Part shown: one piece after another, positions 16,896 through 26,143 of the stretch
How the letters are laid out: every line of letters starts with the position of its first letter
How positions within the stretch are numbered: the stretch's first letter is position 1
Source: CAYQNU01 sp964419055
GTDB lineage: Bacteria; Bacteroidota; Bacteroidia; Flavobacteriales_D; Parvicellaceae
Assembly: GCA_964419055.1 (NCBI GenBank)
Contig: CAYQNU010000009.1
Location: 62,001-126,000, forward strand
Direction: 5' to 3'
DNA length: 64,000 bases
Position numbers and translations under genes: made by a program
The notes under the pieces: generated by a model
Told to the model about the DNA's origin: nothing
The model's input: only the letters and a program-made list of their open reading frames with translations
The model's database searches: none

Positions 16896-17921
16896 ATGAA
16901 TAAGCTTTTGATCATTATTGGTTTAATTTTTATAATTAATCCATTTTTCGCAAGTGAGAAAATTTTCAAAAAATTAGATCGAGTTTATCAAAAGAATCCT
17001 GATAAATGTTTAGAGTTAGCAAAGTATTACACTAAAAAATTTCCTAAAGAAAGCGAACCCTATTATTTCCTTACAGTAATCAACAAAGACAAATACGTGG
17101 CAACGTCATCTCTAAGTGCTCAATACGGATTGATGGGGCAACTTTTATTTTATGCTTCTTGCTTCGATACACGAGGAAAATTAACTGTCAAAGAACAAGT
17201 TAATTGGAATTCAACAAGACAAGTGGTGGAGAGTGAAGCTCAAAAATTAATTAAAGAATTGATTATAAATCACTACGTTGAGAAATCTAAAAAAATAGCA
17301 AAAAAACTACATAATTTAAACAGTAATTATCCTGAAGTTCCTGTTGAGCTCAATCCAGGAAATACAACTCCTAAAATGGTTGATGTACCTTCATCTAATG
17401 TAGATAAAGACATGGAATTAGCTAATTTGGATAATTTTAATGCGCATTCAAATGGTAAAAAATTATATTTTGGAGCTCCTTCCGGAACCGAAATAATCGA
17501 ACCAACAAATGGTTCATCAGAAAAGGAATTGTTAAAGATCATCAATGCTGCCCGATTATCTAAAGGTATGAAACCATTGATTTGGGATGAAAATTTGAGT
17601 AGAGCCGCTCGATACCACGCTTATGATATGGCCAGTCAAGCCTATTTTGACCATGATAGCCATGATAGGGTGAATAACCAACTTCAAAAAGTAGCCGATA
17701 CTTTTGATCGAATAAAAAAGTTTTATTCCGATTCGTTTGTAAACAGTGAAAATATTGCAGCAGGAAGTAGCACTGCAGAAGGTACCTATAATCAATGGTT
17801 TAATAGCCCTGGTCATAATAAAAACATGTTCAATAGCTCCAGTAAGAAAGTGGGTATAGGATTAGTTCACATACCCCACAGTACCTATGGTTATTATTGG
17901 GTTTTTTGTACGGCTGAATAA
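16896..17921 (+). CDS. Exported CAP (SCP/PR-1) domain protein
   Basis: The 341-residue protein starts with a signal peptide (MNKLLIIIGLIFIINPFFAS). Residues about 25-150 are helical and may be tetratricopeptide-like; a linker rich in Pro, Asn and Ser follows. The CAP domain spans about 209-341 and has the expected pattern: IINAARLSKGMKPLIWDENL, AARYHAYDMA, the FDHDSH cavity His, NSENIAAGSS and WFNSPGHNKNMFN with the second cavity His. Bacterial CAP proteins are secreted; their substrates are mostly unknown. It stands alone; 158 bp upstream hold nothing I can name. Confidence 0.88.
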   Translation: MNKLLIIIGLIFIINPFFASEKIFKKLDRVYQKNPDKCLELAKYYTKKFPKESEPYYFLTVINKDKYVATSSLSAQYGLMGQLLFYASCFDTRGKLTVKEQVNWNSTRQVVESEAQKLIKELIINHYVEKSKKIAKKLHNLNSNYPEVPVELNPGNTTPKMVDVPSSNVDKDMELANLDNFNAHSNGKKLYFGAPSGTEIIEPTNGSSEKELLKIINAARLSKGMKPLIWDENLSRAARYHAYDMASQAYFDHDSHDRVNNQLQKVADTFDRIKKFYSDSFVNSENIAAGSSTAEGTYNQWFNSPGHNKNMFNSSSKKVGIGLVHIPHSTYGYYWVFCTAE

Positions 17922-17983
17922 GGTTTGTACTGTTTAACGTGAGTTCGATAGCCATTTATTCGGGATAAGGATGCTAATTTAAA

Positions 17984-19330
17984 TTAGTTAAATACTTTGG
18001 ATAGTTGAAATTCAATTTTTGGGAGTAGCTTTTTTTCTTCCGATAACAACATCAAAAAGGCCAACATAAGAAAAGGAAGAGCTGGAATTTTGTAACGCAC
18101 TAGTGCCCCAGCTACTGGAGTGGTTATACCAATAATGGCAAACAAGATGAAAACAAAAACGAAACAAAAAAGTATCATATTGAGATGATGGGTGTTTTGT
18201 AAAATTTTCGACCGTGATCTCACATTAGAAAGCAAGTGAAATAAGGTTAACAATAAGAAGAGAACAATAATTATATTTTCGAAAATGGCTCCCCAATAGA
18301 GAGATGATTTGGCATCCCACGGTAAAGGGCGAATAAAACAATTCATAATACCCTCAGGCACCACTTTTGCAACACCCCAAAAACTGTTTTCCAATGGTGT
18401 AAGTTCAAATCCACTTTGTGCATGTTGCCATTCCGATAATCGAATAAAATCGGCTTGTTTCCCTATGAGAATCTCAATAAAATCTTTATTGCCGGGTAAG
18501 TGTTTTGTATTGAATGCAACAATGGTAAAGAGTAATAAAATTGAACTGTAAATTAATACCGTATAACGGGGGTACTTTTTTGCCAAGGCATAACAAATAA
18601 ATGCAGGGATAAAGGAAAAAAGAACATAAAACTTAATGTAAATTAATAATATAAGGCTAAAAACTATAAGGACTATATTTTTTCTTGAAAAATCAGCTTT
18701 TAATAATTTCTCTGTTGTAAAAAATAGCAAACCCAATGCAAAAAGCAAGATCGATTCTTTTAAAACCCCCGATGACCATAAAACAATGGAAGGTAACAAA
18801 AAGCAACTGAATATCCATAATTTTGGTGTAGATAAAACATAGTTTTTTCCTGCTCTGTATAAGGCAACAATCCCAATAAATGAAAGCATACAAAACACTA
18901 AGGTGTGCACGTGAAAAACACCAAAAGAAAAAATTCTAATCAAAGCATTTGCTTTTATAATGGTATGTGAATCATTGTAAATATTCGAATCATAGGCTCG
19001 ATCCCAATTATTCATTTTGATAAAATATTCATTAAAAAAATAATCATTATCAATGCCCATTCCTGTCATCAGTTTCAGAAAATCTGAAGGATGTGTATAG
19101 AGCGCATCATACATGGGCGCGCTATCGTCAAAATATTTAAAAATATCGGCTTCAAAACGGTTTGGATAATGATGGGTATAGATGTATGTCAAAAGAAAAC
19201 CTGCACTAACTTTTATAAGAAAAAATACAATCAGGAGCCGTTTTGACAGTCCACTATTGGTGAAAAATTTCCATTTATTGATCAAAACAATAAAGAGAAT
19301 CAAATAAGCTATAGTAATTATCCATTCCAA
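17984..19330 (-). CDS. Polytopic membrane protein of unknown function
   Basis: The 448-residue protein has roughly ten to twelve hydrophobic helices, starting with MEWIITIAYLILFIVLI. A large hydrophilic loop (about residues 55-115: HHYPNRFEADIFKYFDDSAP and on) sits after helix 2. This arrangement, with an acidic loop after the first helices, recalls GT-C glycosyltransferases or O-antigen polymerase-like proteins, but no diagnostic motif is clear. It has no close neighbour on its strand. I would annotate it as a membrane protein only. Confidence 0.65.
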   Translation of the reverse strand: MEWIITIAYLILFIVLINKWKFFTNSGLSKRLLIVFFLIKVSAGFLLTYIYTHHYPNRFEADIFKYFDDSAPMYDALYTHPSDFLKLMTGMGIDNDYFFNEYFIKMNNWDRAYDSNIYNDSHTIIKANALIRIFSFGVFHVHTLVFCMLSFIGIVALYRAGKNYVLSTPKLWIFSCFLLPSIVLWSSGVLKESILLFALGLLFFTTEKLLKADFSRKNIVLIVFSLILLIYIKFYVLFSFIPAFICYALAKKYPRYTVLIYSSILLLFTIVAFNTKHLPGNKDFIEILIGKQADFIRLSEWQHAQSGFELTPLENSFWGVAKVVPEGIMNCFIRPLPWDAKSSLYWGAIFENIIIVLFLLLTLFHLLSNVRSRSKILQNTHHLNMILFCFVFVFILFAIIGITTPVAGALVRYKIPALPFLMLAFLMLLSEEKKLLPKIEFQLSKVFN

Positions 19331-19528
19331 TTGAACACAAAAATAGGTAATATTTTTTGAAGTCTCCTTAAGCTCAATAAAGTTTAATAAATGCTAAACT
19401 TTTCATAGAAACGAAAATAAAATTCTTATCGTAATTAATTTCGCAGGAATCACCATCTTTTTATTCAAAATCTACTTTTTCATAGATGTAAATTTTAGAA
19501 AAAATAGAATATACATCTTTGATTTACT

Positions 19529-19536
19529 TACATTTG
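19529..19536 (+). promoter_or_regulatory. Probable -7 box of the Cache-HAMP-SpoIIE gene
   Basis: TACATTTG matches TAnnTTTG and lies 22 nt before the ATG at 19558. It falls inside the longer open frame beginning at 19519, which argues for the downstream start. Confidence 0.45.
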
Positions 19537-19557
19537 CCGGAAATTACCCTGAATAAT

Positions 19558-21870
19558 ATGAAAATTGGTGTAAAACTAACTTTGTTTTTTGTAGGAATAG
19601 GAATACTTTCAGTAAGTATAATTGGATGGATTTCATACATTAAAGGAAAAGAATCTTTAGAACAGGAATCTTTCAATAGGCTTACCGCAGTGCGTGAAAT
19701 GAAAGCTAATCAGATTGAAGATTATTTTGAATTGATTGAAAATCAGATTATCTCCTATTCAAAAAATTTCACGGTTATCAATGCCATGAAGCGATTCAAA
19801 ACAGATTTCAATGACTTGCCTCAAGAATTCGCCAAAATGAAAGATACCCTTAATTTTCAATTTGATGATATTAAGGAGTATTACAATAAAGAATTTATTC
19901 CCAAATTAAATGCAAATGATCATTTAGATCACAAAGCCGAGGATTTTTTAATTAAATCAGAATCGGGATCCATTTTACAACGCATTTATATTTCCCAAAA
20001 CCCTAACCCAGTAGGACAGAAACAAAATTTAACTCACGTTGAAGCTCCTTTTAATTATTGTAAAACACATTCTATATATCATCCTTTATTCAAAGATTTT
20101 TTAGATAAATTTGGGTATTACGATATATTTTTAGTAGACAATATTTCGGGTAATATTGTGTATTCTGTATATAAAGAAATTGATTTTGGAGCCAATTTAT
20201 ACGAAGGTTCTTTTGCCAATTCAAATTTTACCAAAGTGTATGAAGCAGCCAAAGGTTCGCACGAAAACGATTTTGTTACCTTAGTTGATTATGAACCTTA
20301 TAAAGCTTCTTACAATGCACCTGCAGCATTTGTGGCTTCTCCCATTTTTGAAGGTGATTTATGCATCGGTGTTTTGGTTTTTCAAATGCCTATTGAAAAA
20401 ATCAACAACATCATGACCAACAACTTGAAATGGAAAAACATGGGATTGGGTGAAAGTGGTGAAACCTATTTGGTGAGTGAAGATTTTACGTTGCGAAATC
20501 AATCTCGTTTTTTAATTGAAGACCGTCAGGAGTATTTCAAAATGATTGAAGAAATTGGAATGGATACCACTATAATTGAACAGATTAAAACGTTTAATTC
20601 AAGCATTGGTTTGCAACAAGTTAAGACTGAAGGTACCATTGCGGCATTGAATGGAGATATTGATACCCGAATATTTCCTGATTATAGAGGGGTAGAAGTG
20701 CTATCAGCATTTAGGCCATTGAATATAAGAGGTTTGAACTGGGTCATTATGTCAGAGATTGATAAAGAAGAGGCTTTTTTACCGGTTAATAATCTTCGAA
20801 ATTCAATTTGGATATTTTTATTGGCTACGGTATTTTTTATCTTGATTCTTTCCTACTTTGCCTCAAGAATGATTACTCGTCCTATTAAATCATTGACCAA
20901 AACTTCTAGAGAATTAGCCCGTGGTAATTGGGATGTAGAAGTGAAAGTGGAGCAAAAAGATGAAATCGGAATGTTGGCCCTTAGCTTTAAGAGCATGCAA
21001 CAATCCCTTCATAAATTAATTGATGATTTAAAAAACATCAATCACAATTTAGAAGATACCATTTCAGAGCGCACACAGGAGTTACGTCATCAAAAAGATT
21101 TGATGGCTGAAAAAAACAAAGAAGTAATGGATTCTATTCATTATGCTCAACGTTTGCAAACAGCTATTCTTCCCACCTCACAATATATTCATGATAATTT
21201 GAGGGATAGTTTTGTTTTATTTAGGCCAAAAGATATTGTTAGTGGTGACTTTTATTGGATGACTAAAATCGAAAATAAAGTGTTGATTGCGGCTGTTGAT
21301 TGCACAGGTCATGGAGTTCCTGGAGCATTAGTAAGTATTGTTGGCGCAAACGGACTCAACAGATGTGTTAAAGAATTTGGTTTAACAAAACCAGCAAGTA
21401 TTTTAAATCAATTGAGAGAAATTGTCATTGAAACATTCAATGCTGCGGCAGAAGAGGTAAAGGATGGAATGGACATCTCTCTTTTGTGCATTGATACCCA
21501 AACCTACGAAGTAGAATATTCGGGTGCCAATAATCCATTGTGGATTGCTCGATTGGAAGAAAAAGAAATGGAAGTAATCACAGCTGATAAGCAACCCATT
21601 GGTAAATTTGATTTTGCACAACCTTTTACTAACCATACGTTCCAGTTAAAAAGAGGCGATTGCTTATTTATTTTTACAGATGGATATGCCGATCAGTTTG
21701 GTGGTGAAAAAGGGAAAAAGTTGAAATATAAACCCTTCCAAGATTTATTGCTCCAAAATATGAATTTACCTATGTATGAGCAAAAGCTAATTCTTAATCA
21801 GTCTTTTAGCAAGTGGATGTCTGATTTTGAGCAAGTAGATGACGTATGCGTGATTGGAATTAGGTTGTAG
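19558..21870 (+). CDS. Membrane-bound sensor PP2C phosphatase: Cache, HAMP, SpoIIE
   Basis: The protein has 770 residues from the ATG at 19558. Helix 1 (about 5-27) and helix 2 (about 420-442) flank a 390-residue extracytoplasmic sensor that looks like a double Cache domain. A HAMP domain (RPIKSLTKTSRELARGNWDV) and a coiled coil follow. The C-terminal SpoIIE/PP2C domain begins near SIHYAQRLQTAILP and shows the acidic metal motifs GDFYW, AAVDCTGHGVPGALVS, KDGMDISL, IFTDGYADQFGG and VDDVCVIGIRL. It should sense a periplasmic ligand and dephosphorylate a Ser/Thr-phosphoprotein such as an anti-sigma-factor antagonist; no partner kinase or antagonist is nearby. A second SpoIIE protein lies at 51046-53028. 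Confidence 0.9.
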   Translation: MKIGVKLTLFFVGIGILSVSIIGWISYIKGKESLEQESFNRLTAVREMKANQIEDYFELIENQIISYSKNFTVINAMKRFKTDFNDLPQEFAKMKDTLNFQFDDIKEYYNKEFIPKLNANDHLDHKAEDFLIKSESGSILQRIYISQNPNPVGQKQNLTHVEAPFNYCKTHSIYHPLFKDFLDKFGYYDIFLVDNISGNIVYSVYKEIDFGANLYEGSFANSNFTKVYEAAKGSHENDFVTLVDYEPYKASYNAPAAFVASPIFEGDLCIGVLVFQMPIEKINNIMTNNLKWKNMGLGESGETYLVSEDFTLRNQSRFLIEDRQEYFKMIEEIGMDTTIIEQIKTFNSSIGLQQVKTEGTIAALNGDIDTRIFPDYRGVEVLSAFRPLNIRGLNWVIMSEIDKEEAFLPVNNLRNSIWIFLLATVFFILILSYFASRMITRPIKSLTKTSRELARGNWDVEVKVEQKDEIGMLALSFKSMQQSLHKLIDDLKNINHNLEDTISERTQELRHQKDLMAEKNKEVMDSIHYAQRLQTAILPTSQYIHDNLRDSFVLFRPKDIVSGDFYWMTKIENKVLIAAVDCTGHGVPGALVSIVGANGLNRCVKEFGLTKPASILNQLREIVIETFNAAAEEVKDGMDISLLCIDTQTYEVEYSGANNPLWIARLEEKEMEVITADKQPIGKFDFAQPFTNHTFQLKRGDCLFIFTDGYADQFGGEKGKKLKYKPFQDLLLQNMNLPMYEQKLILNQSFSKWMSDFEQVDDVCVIGIRL

Positions 21871-21916
21871 AGTTATTTGATTTAGAGCAGTGAGTTGTTC
21901 TTGCTATGGGATAATG

Positions 21917-22666
21917 CTAGTAAATAAACTCAATCTCTTTAAATGAAAATTTTCTTTGATTACCATTGATTAATTGTAAACATAATCGCCCTTCATTATC
22001 AATGTTTTCGATGGTTCCTTGTATAATGGTATTATCAACTTTAAAAGGCATACTTTTTTTATAATACATTAAGTTCTCCACGTATCTCTTATCAATATCC
22101 TCAAAGTGTCCATTTTTAAGCCTCAAGTATTCCTTTTCTAATTGAATGACTACTTTTTCCATAATATCGCGCACAGAAAACTCTTTATGACGCAACAGTG
22201 CGCAACTTGTGGCTTTAAGGGTTGGCTCAAAATAGGTTTGATTTAGATTAATACCTATACCAACAATCGAAGTGCACGAATGCTTAACCCATTGATTTTC
22301 GATTAAAATACCTGCTATTTTTTTGGAATCAATAATGATGTCATTGGGCCATTTAATTTGTGACTCAAATGGATCACAACATTCATCGATGACTTTTTTT
22401 ACTGACAATGCGACAATTTTACTCAATAAAAACCCTGTTGAAGGCGTAAGGAAATTTGGGTGTAAAACAATTGAAAAGGTTAGGTTTTTACTCGGTTCTG
22501 TATGCCAAACATTTCCCATTTGACCTCTTCCATTTGTTTGATAATGTGCCATAATAACAGTACCCTCATGCACATTTGTCGTGCTAATCAGATTGGCAGC
22601 GTAATTGTTAGTGGAGTCTACCACATCCAATTCAATACAATTTTTTCCAAAAAATAACGTATTCAA
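21917..22666 (-). CDS. birA: Biotin-[acetyl-CoA-carboxylase] ligase
   Basis: This 249-residue enzyme forms biotinyl-AMP and attaches biotin to carrier lysines, the partner step for AccC. The biotin/AMP-binding stretch TNGRGQMGNVW (about 44-54) corresponds to the GRGxxG motif; IKWPNDIIIDSKKIAGILIE carries the catalytic KWPND lysine, and GIGINLNQ follows. The N-terminal DNA-binding domain of E. coli BirA is absent, so it cannot act as the biotin repressor. The C-terminal SH3-like domain is present (GTIENIDNEGRLCL). It is divergent from rsfS with a shared promoter region. Confidence 0.93.
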   Translation of the reverse strand: MNTLFFGKNCIELDVVDSTNNYAANLISTTNVHEGTVIMAHYQTNGRGQMGNVWHTEPSKNLTFSIVLHPNFLTPSTGFLLSKIVALSVKKVIDECCDPFESQIKWPNDIIIDSKKIAGILIENQWVKHSCTSIVGIGINLNQTYFEPTLKATSCALLRHKEFSVRDIMEKVVIQLEKEYLRLKNGHFEDIDKRYVENLMYYKKSMPFKVDNTIIQGTIENIDNEGRLCLQLINGNQRKFSFKEIEFIY

Positions 22667-22725
22667 TTCAAGGTTGTATTAAGTATGAAATTGCTGCAAA
22701 AGTCGTACTTAATGCATAATTTAAT

Positions 22726-22733
22726 TACTTTTG
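22726..22733 (+). promoter_or_regulatory. Probable -7 box of the rsfS-ftsH-cdsA-psd operon
   Basis: TACTTTTG matches TAnnTTTG 25 nt before the ATG at 22758. No -33 TTTG is found at the usual distance. It lies at the edge of a longer open frame (from 22731), supporting the downstream start of rsfS. Confidence 0.5.
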
Positions 22734-22757
22734 CACCACAAAGATGAAAAAAAAAGA

Positions 22758-23126
22758 ATGAGTAAGAAAAAAAATCAATCATCCGTTGCTTTAAAGGAGG
22801 CAATTATAAAAGGAATGCAAGAACTAAAAGCGAAGGATATTGTGTGTATAGATTTGCGTGAAATAAGAGGTGCGGTAGCGGACTTTTTTATTATTTCACA
22901 CGGAGATTCGAATACTCATGTAGAAGGTATATCTCGCTCTGTATTTGATGTAACGGCCAAAACTATAGGTGAAAAACCGTGGCACGAAGAAGGGAAATCG
23001 AACGCAGAATGGTTATTGCTTGATTACGTTGATGTAGTAGCCCACATATTTCAGCGTGAGGCTAGAGAGTTTTACCAAATTGAGGATCTTTGGGCAGATG
23101 CTCCTCAAGAACATATTAAAGATTAA
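22758..23126 (+). CDS. rsfS: Ribosome silencing factor RsfS
   Basis: The 122-residue protein of the RsfS/Iojap family binds ribosomal protein uL14 and blocks joining of the subunits when nutrients are short. Typical segments are IVCIDLREIRGAVADFFII, the SHGDSNTHVEGIS loop, EGKSNAEWLLLDYVDVVAHIF and the C-terminal REFYQIEDLWADA. The start at 22758 (MSKKKNQSS) is chosen over 22731 because the upstream extension overlaps the -7 box. It heads a same-strand cluster with ftsH 36 nt downstream, the usual Bacteroidota order. Confidence 0.93.
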   Translation: MSKKKNQSSVALKEAIIKGMQELKAKDIVCIDLREIRGAVADFFIISHGDSNTHVEGISRSVFDVTAKTIGEKPWHEEGKSNAEWLLLDYVDVVAHIFQREAREFYQIEDLWADAPQEHIKD

Positions 23127-23162
23127 GTACATTTTATATACTTCAAATTATTAGCAAATTTT

Positions 23163-25241
23163 ATGTCAGAAAAGAACAGTTCAAAGCCGAATAATAATTC
23201 CGGCAATAAACCCAACAACCCTAACGGGGGAGAGAAAAAACCCGCTTTCAATTTTTATTGGATATATGCCATAATTGCCGTAATTCTAATCGGATTCACC
23301 TTGTTTGATTGGGAAGGAGGAACAAAAAATATTTCACAACAAGAGTTTGAAACAGAAATGCTTCAAAAACAGCACGTGGAGAAAGTTATTGTAGTGGATA
23401 AAAAAATTGTAAAGGTTTTTATCAAAAAAGATTCTCTAGAAAAAGCCGCTTATCACGTTGAAAATAAAACGGGTCAATCTCAATCGCCACTTGGAAACAA
23501 AGGCGTTGGACCACACTATCATTTTAATGTATTGAATGATGAAGTTTTAAATAATGATTTAACCAGATGGTCTACGGAATACGGATTGAAGTGGGATTCT
23601 GAAGAATCCAATACGTTGGGTAGAGATTTATTGTGGTCTATTTTACCTTTTGCGTTATTGATCGGATTTTGGATATTTATGATGCGCAGAATGTCGGGTG
23701 GCGGAGGCGGAGGTGCCTCACAAATCTTTAACATCGGTAAATCAAAAGCTCAAATATTTGGTCAAGGAAAAGGCACTAACGTAAGTTTCAAAGATGTTGC
23801 CGGATTAGAAGAAGCTAAAGAAGAAATCCAAGAAATTGTTGAATTCTTAAAAGCACCCAAAAAATATACAGATTTGGGAGCCAAAATTCCTAAAGGTGCC
23901 TTATTAGTAGGCCCTCCAGGTACAGGTAAAACGTTGTTAGCTAAGGCTGTTGCTGGTGAAGCTAAAGTTCCATTTTTCTCTCTTTCAGGTTCCGATTTCG
24001 TGGAGATGTTTGTGGGTGTAGGTGCCTCTCGTGTACGTGATTTATTCAAACAAGCTAAAGAAAAAGCACCTTGTATTATTTTCATAGATGAAATTGATGC
24101 CATAGGTAGAGCCCGAGGAAGAAATCCAAATATGGGTTCAAATGATGAGCACGAAAACACCTTGAATCAGTTACTTACTGAAATGGATGGTTTTGGAACC
24201 AACAGCGGTGTAATCATCTTAGCTGCTACCAATAGAGCCGATATTTTAGATAAAGCCTTGATGAGAGCGGGTCGTTTTGACCGTCAAATTTATGTTGACA
24301 TGCCCGATTTGAACGAACGTAGAGCCATTTTGGATGTTCACTTGAAACCGCTTAAATTGAAAAACGATTTAGATCGTGATTTCTTAGCACGTCAAACTCC
24401 TGGATTTAGCGGAGCTGATTTAGCCAATATTTGTAATGAAGCGGCCTTAATTGCGGCTCGTAAGAAAAAAGATGGTGTTGAAATGCAAGATTTCTTAGAT
24501 GCTATTGACCGTATTGTTGGTGGTTTAGAGAAAAAGAATAAAATCATTACTCCTGAAGAAAAAAGAGCTATTGCTTTTCACGAAGCAGGTCACGCTACCG
24601 TATCTTGGATGTGTGAACATGCCAATCCTTTGGTGAAAGTTACCATTGTTCCAAGAGGTAGAAGTTTAGGGGCAGCGTGGTACTTACCAGAAGAACGTTC
24701 GATTACTACAACTGAACAGATTTTGGATGAAATGTGTTCGGCATTAGGAGGTAGAGCAGCTGAAAAAATTATATTCAACAAAGTATCAACCGGTGCTTTA
24801 AGTGATCTTGAAAAGGTCACTAAACAAGCTACTGCAATGATTGTTATTTATGGTTTGAATGAAAAAGTTGGAAATATTTCTTATTACGATCCTCAAAGTA
24901 ATGGGTTTACAAAACCTTACAGTGAGGCAACAGCTCGCATAATTGATGAAGAAGTAAAAGGTATTATTGAAGGTCAATATCAAAGAGCCATTAAAATATT
25001 ACAAGACAATCGTGATAAATTAACCCAATTGGCTGAATTGCTTTTACAAAAAGAAGTAATTTTTAAAGAAGATTTAGAACGTATTTTTGGTAAACGTCCT
25101 TTTGGAACGGATGGTGAAACCATTCATATTGTGCCAAATGTAAGTAATTCAATACCTGAAGTACCACCCATCAATCCAGTGGATACTCCTCCTTCAACTA
25201 GCGAAAATCCTGTTGTGGAACCAACAGATGAAAACGTTTAG
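23163..25241 (+). CDS. ftsH: ATP-dependent zinc metalloprotease FtsH
   Basis: The 692-residue protein is a hexameric AAA+ protease of the inner membrane that removes damaged or regulated membrane proteins. It has an Asn/Pro-rich N-terminus, a first helix at about 31-48, a periplasmic domain, and a second helix at about 158-174. The AAA module has Walker A GPPGTGKT (250-257), Walker B IIFIDEID and the second region of homology NRADILDKALMRAGRFD. The zinc site is HEAGH (473-477) with the distant Asp ligand in SDLEKVT. The C-terminal tail is Pro/Thr-rich. It is in the rsfS-ftsH-cdsA-psd cluster, next to phospholipid synthesis genes. Confidence 0.97.
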   Translation: MSEKNSSKPNNNSGNKPNNPNGGEKKPAFNFYWIYAIIAVILIGFTLFDWEGGTKNISQQEFETEMLQKQHVEKVIVVDKKIVKVFIKKDSLEKAAYHVENKTGQSQSPLGNKGVGPHYHFNVLNDEVLNNDLTRWSTEYGLKWDSEESNTLGRDLLWSILPFALLIGFWIFMMRRMSGGGGGGASQIFNIGKSKAQIFGQGKGTNVSFKDVAGLEEAKEEIQEIVEFLKAPKKYTDLGAKIPKGALLVGPPGTGKTLLAKAVAGEAKVPFFSLSGSDFVEMFVGVGASRVRDLFKQAKEKAPCIIFIDEIDAIGRARGRNPNMGSNDEHENTLNQLLTEMDGFGTNSGVIILAATNRADILDKALMRAGRFDRQIYVDMPDLNERRAILDVHLKPLKLKNDLDRDFLARQTPGFSGADLANICNEAALIAARKKKDGVEMQDFLDAIDRIVGGLEKKNKIITPEEKRAIAFHEAGHATVSWMCEHANPLVKVTIVPRGRSLGAAWYLPEERSITTTEQILDEMCSALGGRAAEKIIFNKVSTGALSDLEKVTKQATAMIVIYGLNEKVGNISYYDPQSNGFTKPYSEATARIIDEEVKGIIEGQYQRAIKILQDNRDKLTQLAELLLQKEVIFKEDLERIFGKRPFGTDGETIHIVPNVSNSIPEVPPINPVDTPPSTSENPVVEPTDENV

Positions 25242-25285
25242 TTACTTTTGAATTCAATTGATTGATTTAAATTAATTTATCCACG

Positions 25286-26134
25286 TTGAAAGAAATAACA
25301 ACACGAGCCATAACAGGTATTATATTTATAGCCGTCCTAGTGACGGCTATTACCTTTAATAAGTATACCGTAGCGGGTTTATTTTTTGTTGTCAGCATCT
25401 TAGGACTTTATGAGTTCTTTATGCTCATGGAAAAAGGTGGTTTTAAACCCAAAAAAAGTGTTGCCATAACCGCTGGAGCACTCATTTATGGAATCATTGC
25501 CTATTACAGTTTTGGATACCTTGATTTTAAATACCTTCTGTTTACTTTTCCACTTTTGGTATTGATTGTAATCATTGAATTGTTCCGAAAAAGTGATTCA
25601 CCTGTTAGTAATTTTGCCTTTTCCATAGTAGGAATCATTTACATTGTAATTCCTTTTGCTATACTTAACTTTTTTGCATATTACAAGACCTATTCAGACA
25701 TTGTAGGGATAGACCAAAAATACAGCTACTTTTTATTATTGGCTTTTTTTGTAATTCAATGGGCCAATGATACGGGTGCTTATTTATCGGGTAAAATGTT
25801 GGGCAAAACGAAATTGTTTGAACGTATTTCACCAAACAAAACGTGGGAGGGTGCTATAGGTGGTGCATTTTTGGCTGTAATTACAGGAATTATATTCTCT
25901 ACCATTACTCACAGCGATGTGCTTCATTGGATCATCATTTCCCTTCTGATAGTTGTATTTGGAACCTTAGGTGATTTAACCGAAAGTCAAATAAAACGTA
26001 GTGTTGGGGTAAAAGATTCAGGAAATATTTTACCAGGACACGGAGGTATTTTAGATCGTTTTGATGGGGTGTTATTCAGTGCACCGTTTGTGTTGGCCTA
26101 TTTACAATTATTCAATATTCAATCATTATTTTAA
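25286..26134 (+). CDS. cdsA: Phosphatidate cytidylyltransferase
   Basis: The 282-residue enzyme makes CDP-diacylglycerol from CTP and phosphatidic acid, the entry to phospholipid synthesis. It has about eight membrane helices. The C-terminal signature around residues 205-270 is intact: LTESQIKRSVGVKDSGNI, then LPGHGGILDRFDG, with the Asp residues that bind metal. The start is a TTG at 25286; the frame begins here and no ATG exists before residue 45, by which point the first helices would be lost. It follows ftsH by 44 nt and precedes psd by 9 nt. Confidence 0.95.
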   Translation: MKEITTRAITGIIFIAVLVTAITFNKYTVAGLFFVVSILGLYEFFMLMEKGGFKPKKSVAITAGALIYGIIAYYSFGYLDFKYLLFTFPLLVLIVIIELFRKSDSPVSNFAFSIVGIIYIVIPFAILNFFAYYKTYSDIVGIDQKYSYFLLLAFFVIQWANDTGAYLSGKMLGKTKLFERISPNKTWEGAIGGAFLAVITGIIFSTITHSDVLHWIIISLLIVVFGTLGDLTESQIKRSVGVKDSGNILPGHGGILDRFDGVLFSAPFVLAYLQLFNIQSLF

Positions 26135-26143
26135 TTTGCAATT

